A DNA stretch of 64,000 bases from NCBI RefSeq assembly GCF_000802225.1, contig NZ_JTDI01000004.1, positions 186,001 to 250,000 of the forward strand. Direction: 5' to 3'. The position numbers and the translations under genes are program-made. Shown in pieces: positions 61,599 through 64,000 of the stretch; the stretch's first letter is position 1, and the number at the start of each line of letters is the position of its first letter. The notes below the pieces were generated by a model. It ran no database searches. It saw only the letters and a list, made by a program, of their open reading frames with translations, and was not told the DNA's origin. The DNA comes from Novosphingobium malaysiense. Lineage in GTDB: Bacteria; Pseudomonadota; Alphaproteobacteria; Sphingomonadales; Sphingomonadaceae.

Positions 61599-61850
61599 TC
61601 AGGGCCTTACCAGCTCTTCCTCGAAACATCCGACAACCAGCGGGCTACCGGAGTCCGAAAGGAACTCGACGAGATAGACGGGCGTGTTGGAATCTGCGTG
61701 ATGGCCGACATTGACGATCTCGCCCGGTGTCCCGGTGGCCGCCAGCACGGCCTCTTCGGCCACGCCGGGATAGCTGCCGTCATTGACGAGATCGACCGCT
61801 GCGATAACGCGATCGCCCCAGCCGTACACGGGTTCGCGAAGGTCCATCAT
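61599..61850 (-). CDS. second NifZ-type protein
   Basis: 83 residues, beginning at an ATG pair (61850/61847) that touches the stop of the first nifZ gene. NifZ domain signature: PVYGWGDRVIAAVDLVNDGS, GTPGEIVNVGHHADSNTPVYLVEF, VVGCFEEELV. Shorter than the first copy and with a different N-terminus. The pair may together equal the longer NifZ of other diazotrophs. Confidence 0.85.
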   Translation of the reverse strand: MMDLREPVYGWGDRVIAAVDLVNDGSYPGVAEEAVLAATGTPGEIVNVGHHADSNTPVYLVEFLSDSGSPLVVGCFEEELVRP

Positions 61851-62176
61851 CAGCCGACCCTCCGCACCGGAAGGGCGCAAGGCAGTTCGTCCTCCTCCTC
61901 GTTCTCCCAGACCGGCAGCAGTTCGCGCCGCTTCATGCCGACACGGTTGCCGCTCTCCAGGAACTCGACGCCGTAGATGTAGAACTGTTGCAGGAAGGTG
62001 CCGATCGAGACGATGACGCCTTCCTCGCCCTTCTTCACCAGCAGATCGCCGATCTCCTTGCCCGCATACGTCCCGTCGTTGCGCACCAGGCGCTTGGCGC
62101 GCACGCGCTCGCCATAGCGGAAGGCCGGCGGGCCATTGAGTTCGACGACTTCGCTGTCGCGCACGATGTTAGTCAT
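61850..62176 (-). CDS. nifZ: P-cluster maturation protein NifZ
   Basis: 108 residues. NifZ pattern FRYGERVRAKRLVRNDGTYA, VKKGEEGVIVSIGTFLQQFY and RVGMKRRELLPVW. NifZ helps form the second P-cluster of the MoFe protein. Starts within the end of the TPR gene (8-base overlap). Confidence 0.93.
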   Translation of the reverse strand: MTNIVRDSEVVELNGPPAFRYGERVRAKRLVRNDGTYAGKEIGDLLVKKGEEGVIVSIGTFLQQFYIYGVEFLESGNRVGMKRRELLPVWENEEEDELPCALPVRRVG

Positions 62177-62714
62177 CGGCTTCCTCCTCCATGCGGTCGA
62201 GAACATCGATGAGGACCTGCGCGCCGATGCGGTCGCGCGGGTCGAGTTCGAGAAGCTTTTCGGCGGCCTCGCGCCCCTCATCGAGCTTGCCGAGGCGCAT
62301 CGAGAGATAGGCGTACCCCTTGAGGCTGAAGAGGAAAAAACGCGGCAACAGCGCTTCCCATTCGCCGAAGGCCGCATCTTCCGGGCCCACCCGGCGCCAG
62401 TCGTCGCCGAGCACGTTGAGCCGCATCGCCTTCTCGACGCAGGCGCGTGCAACATCGAGCGCTTCGCCCAGACGGCCCTTGTAGAAATAGAAGCGGTAGA
62501 GCGCGATCAGCACCGCGGCATGATCGGGTGCGATGGCCTCGGCCTGAAACAGATGCGTTTCGGCCACGTCGGTCATGGCGTACCGCTCGGCCGCCTTGTC
62601 GAGATGGGCGCGCGCTTCGGCCGGCAGCCCGCCACCCAGCAGCGGACTGGCGAGGATCGAACGCTCGACAGCATCCGATGCCCCGCCGAAACCTTCGAAG
62701 AGCGGCCCTTCCAT
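62169..62714 (-). CDS. tetratricopeptide-like protein in the nifB operon
   Basis: 181 residues from ATG 62714, with GGAGG eight bases upstream; two GTG codons just before are alternatives. Helical repeats of TPR type are visible: HLFQAEAIAPDHAAVLIALYRFYFYKGRLGEA and FFLFSLKGYAYLSMRLGKLDEG. Probably a docking protein. Similar genes lie between fdxN and nifZ in other alphaproteobacteria, as far as I remember. Confidence 0.85.
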   Translation of the reverse strand: MEGPLFEGFGGASDAVERSILASPLLGGGLPAEARAHLDKAAERYAMTDVAETHLFQAEAIAPDHAAVLIALYRFYFYKGRLGEALDVARACVEKAMRLNVLGDDWRRVGPEDAAFGEWEALLPRFFLFSLKGYAYLSMRLGKLDEGREAAEKLLELDPRDRIGAQVLIDVLDRMEEEADD

Positions 62715-62727
62715 CACCACGGCCTCC

Positions 62728-62946
62728 TTACGCCTGATACCGGGGATAGGCGCTGTCGATCACGCAGGTGTTGTCCACCGGGCAGATGGCAACACACTGC
62801 GGATCGTCGAAGTGGCCGATGCACTCGGTGCACTTGTCCGGGTCGATCACGAAAGTGCCCTTCGCTTCCGATATCGCCATGTTGGGGCAAAGCGCCTCGC
62901 AGGCGGTGCAGTTGGTGCACTGGCTGGCGACGATCTTATAGGCCAT
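62728..62946 (-). CDS. fdxN: 2[4Fe-4S] ferredoxin FdxN
   Basis: 72 residues. Cluster sites [13 protein letters not shown] and [20 protein letters not shown]. The longer spacing in the second motif is typical of nif FdxN, the main electron donor to NifH in several diazotrophs and a helper of NifB. Five bases after the nifB stop. Confidence 0.95.
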   Translation of the reverse strand: MAYKIVASQCTNCTACEALCPNMAISEAKGTFVIDPDKCTECIGHFDDPQCVAICPVDNTCVIDSAYPRYQA

Positions 62947-62951
62947 GGCCG

Positions 62952-64000
62952 TCAGCTCGCCTGGCTGAGCAGCGCACCCTGGCGGATGGCTGCATCGCCG
63001 CGGTCGACATGGACGATCTCGCCCGCCTCGACCTTGGCCAGATAGTCCTTGAACCAGACCAGCGCCGATTGCTCGATGAACTCGTGCGCGTACTGGTCCA
63101 CCGGCTCGATGCCTGCTTCGATCAGGTCGGCCTTGGGACAGCCGCCGATCTTGGACACGAAGACCGCGTGGCAATCGTTGATCGCGGTGATGACGGTGTC
63201 GAGCGCGTCTTCCTCGCCGTAGCCACCTTGGCAGTAGAGATCGACGCGGCGGTGGCCGACGAACTTGGCGCCCTTGCCGGAAAGCTCGTAGATCTGGAAC
63301 TCCTTGGCGTGGCCGAAGTGTTCGTTGATGATCCCGTGCCCCTTGGTGGCGACGGCGACGAGCAGCTTCGTGTCGCCGGCCTTTTCGAGACCGTCGAGCT
63401 CGCTCTGCTTCGCCTCGACCTTGGCCTGGCGCTCGGATTCGACCGCCTGCTGATAGGCCTTGCGGCCTTCGGCATCGTATTCGACGTCCATCGCCATGAT
63501 CTTGTCGGTGGTGAACTCGGCCGAGCGGTCCTCGCCCAGCAGGCCGACGGCGTCGGCGCGGCACTGGCGGCAGTGGCGCATCATGTTCATGTCGCCTTCG
63601 CACTCGTCCTGCAGCGCCTTCAGCTCCTGCGCGGTCGGGCCGCGCTGGCCGTTGAGGCCGAAGACGGTGCCGTGCTCCGGCGCCGAGATCAGCGGCATGA
63701 TGTTGTGCAGGAAGGCGCCGCGCGACTTCACCGCCTTGTTCACCTCGACAAGGTGCTTGTCGTTGATGCCGGGGATCATCACCGAGTTGATCTTGGCGAG
63801 AATGCCGCGCTCGGTGAGCATCTCGAGGCCGAGAAGCTGGCGCTCGGTCAGGATCTTGGCGGCCTCGTAGCCCTGCAGGCGCTTGTTCTCCCAGAACACC
63901 CAGGGGTAGATGTGCTGGCCGATCTCGGGGTCGATCATGTTGATGGTGATGGTGACGTGATCGACCTTGTACTTGGCGATCTCGTCCACCCAGTCGGGCA
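62952..64000 (-). CDS. nifB: FeMo-co biosynthesis radical SAM protein NifB, 5' end outside window
   Basis: About 349 C-terminal residues are present; the frame is open to the window edge, so the CX3CX2C radical SAM motif is missing. Seen are [53 protein letters not shown], and the cluster-binding [20 protein letters not shown]. The C-terminal NifX-like domain ([20 protein letters not shown]) is fused, as in most bacteria. NifB builds NifB-co, the core of FeMo-co. Confidence 0.97.
   Translation of the reverse strand, partial: PDWVDEIAKYKVDHVTITINMIDPEIGQHIYPWVFWENKRLQGYEAAKILTERQLLGLEMLTERGILAKINSVMIPGINDKHLVEVNKAVKSRGAFLHNIMPLISAPEHGTVFGLNGQRGPTAQELKALQDECEGDMNMMRHCRQCRADAVGLLGEDRSAEFTTDKIMAMDVEYDAEGRKAYQQAVESERQAKVEAKQSELDGLEKAGDTKLLVAVATKGHGIINEHFGHAKEFQIYELSGKGAKFVGHRRVDLYCQGGYGEEDALDTVITAINDCHAVFVSKIGGCPKADLIEAGIEPVDQYAHEFIEQSALVWFKDYLAKVEAGEIVHVDRGDAAIRQGALLSQAS

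Overview
The window is about 64 kb of high-GC DNA from an alphaproteobacterium. The gene families and the palindromic intergenic repeats look most like a nitrogen-fixing sphingomonad (Novosphingobium or Sphingomonas type). That placement is an inference from gene style, not a database match. No insertion sequences, phage genes, CRISPR arrays, rRNA or tRNA genes were recognised.

Left part (1-28.7 kb) is accessory and housekeeping DNA. It holds: the end of a radical SAM/SPASM maturase gene with a small possible precursor peptide and a DUF6895-like protein (RiPP-like locus); a lone astB; a complete nine-gene N-ATPase operon atpDCQRBEFAG on the minus strand; ggt; a TonB-dependent siderophore receptor with a Fur-like box; a LysR/arylsulfatase pair; formaldehyde detoxification genes fghA and adhC with a divergent LysR gene; a GH128/Asl1-like glycosidase; the SOS mutasome operon imuA-imuB-dnaE2 behind a LexA box; and an MFS transporter.

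Middle part (28.7-35.8 kb) is a respiratory and redox-sensing block: cyoABCD, SURF1, then regB-regA, all on the plus strand and tightly spaced or overlapping. It lies downstream of a perfect FNR/FixK-type box.

Right part (35.8-64 kb) is a compact molybdenum nitrogenase island, almost all on the minus strand, in three operons. (1) iscA-nifU-nifS-nifV-cysE-nifW-fixABCX, followed by nifA. (2) nifHDKENX, a DUF269 gene, a CCE_0567-type gene, fdxB, nifQ, a truncated globin, a Rieske protein and a flavodoxin-fold oxidoreductase. (3) nifB (cut by the window edge), fdxN, a TPR gene, two nifZ-type genes, two small unknowns, a DegT homologue without its PLP lysine, a three-cysteine ferredoxin, bolA, monothiol glutaredoxin and a di-Mop protein. 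NifA here has the exact cysteine spacing of the oxygen-sensitive rhizobial type.

Two divergent control regions (46126-46390 and 57544-57898) each carry two opposing sigma-54 promoters with shared NifA sites (TGT-N10-ACA; three and two copies). In each region one promoter drives a nif operon and the other drives a plus-strand gene of unknown role: a 202-aa unknown protein, and a stand-alone receiver domain that has lost its phospho-acceptor aspartate. These two genes are the most promising undescribed parts of the system. Working picture: FNR and RegBA sense oxygen and redox state, NifA and sigma-54 switch on nitrogenase, FixABCX and three ferredoxins supply electrons, NifBENVQX and the Mop protein supply FeMo-co, and NifUS/IscA/Grx/BolA supply Fe-S clusters.
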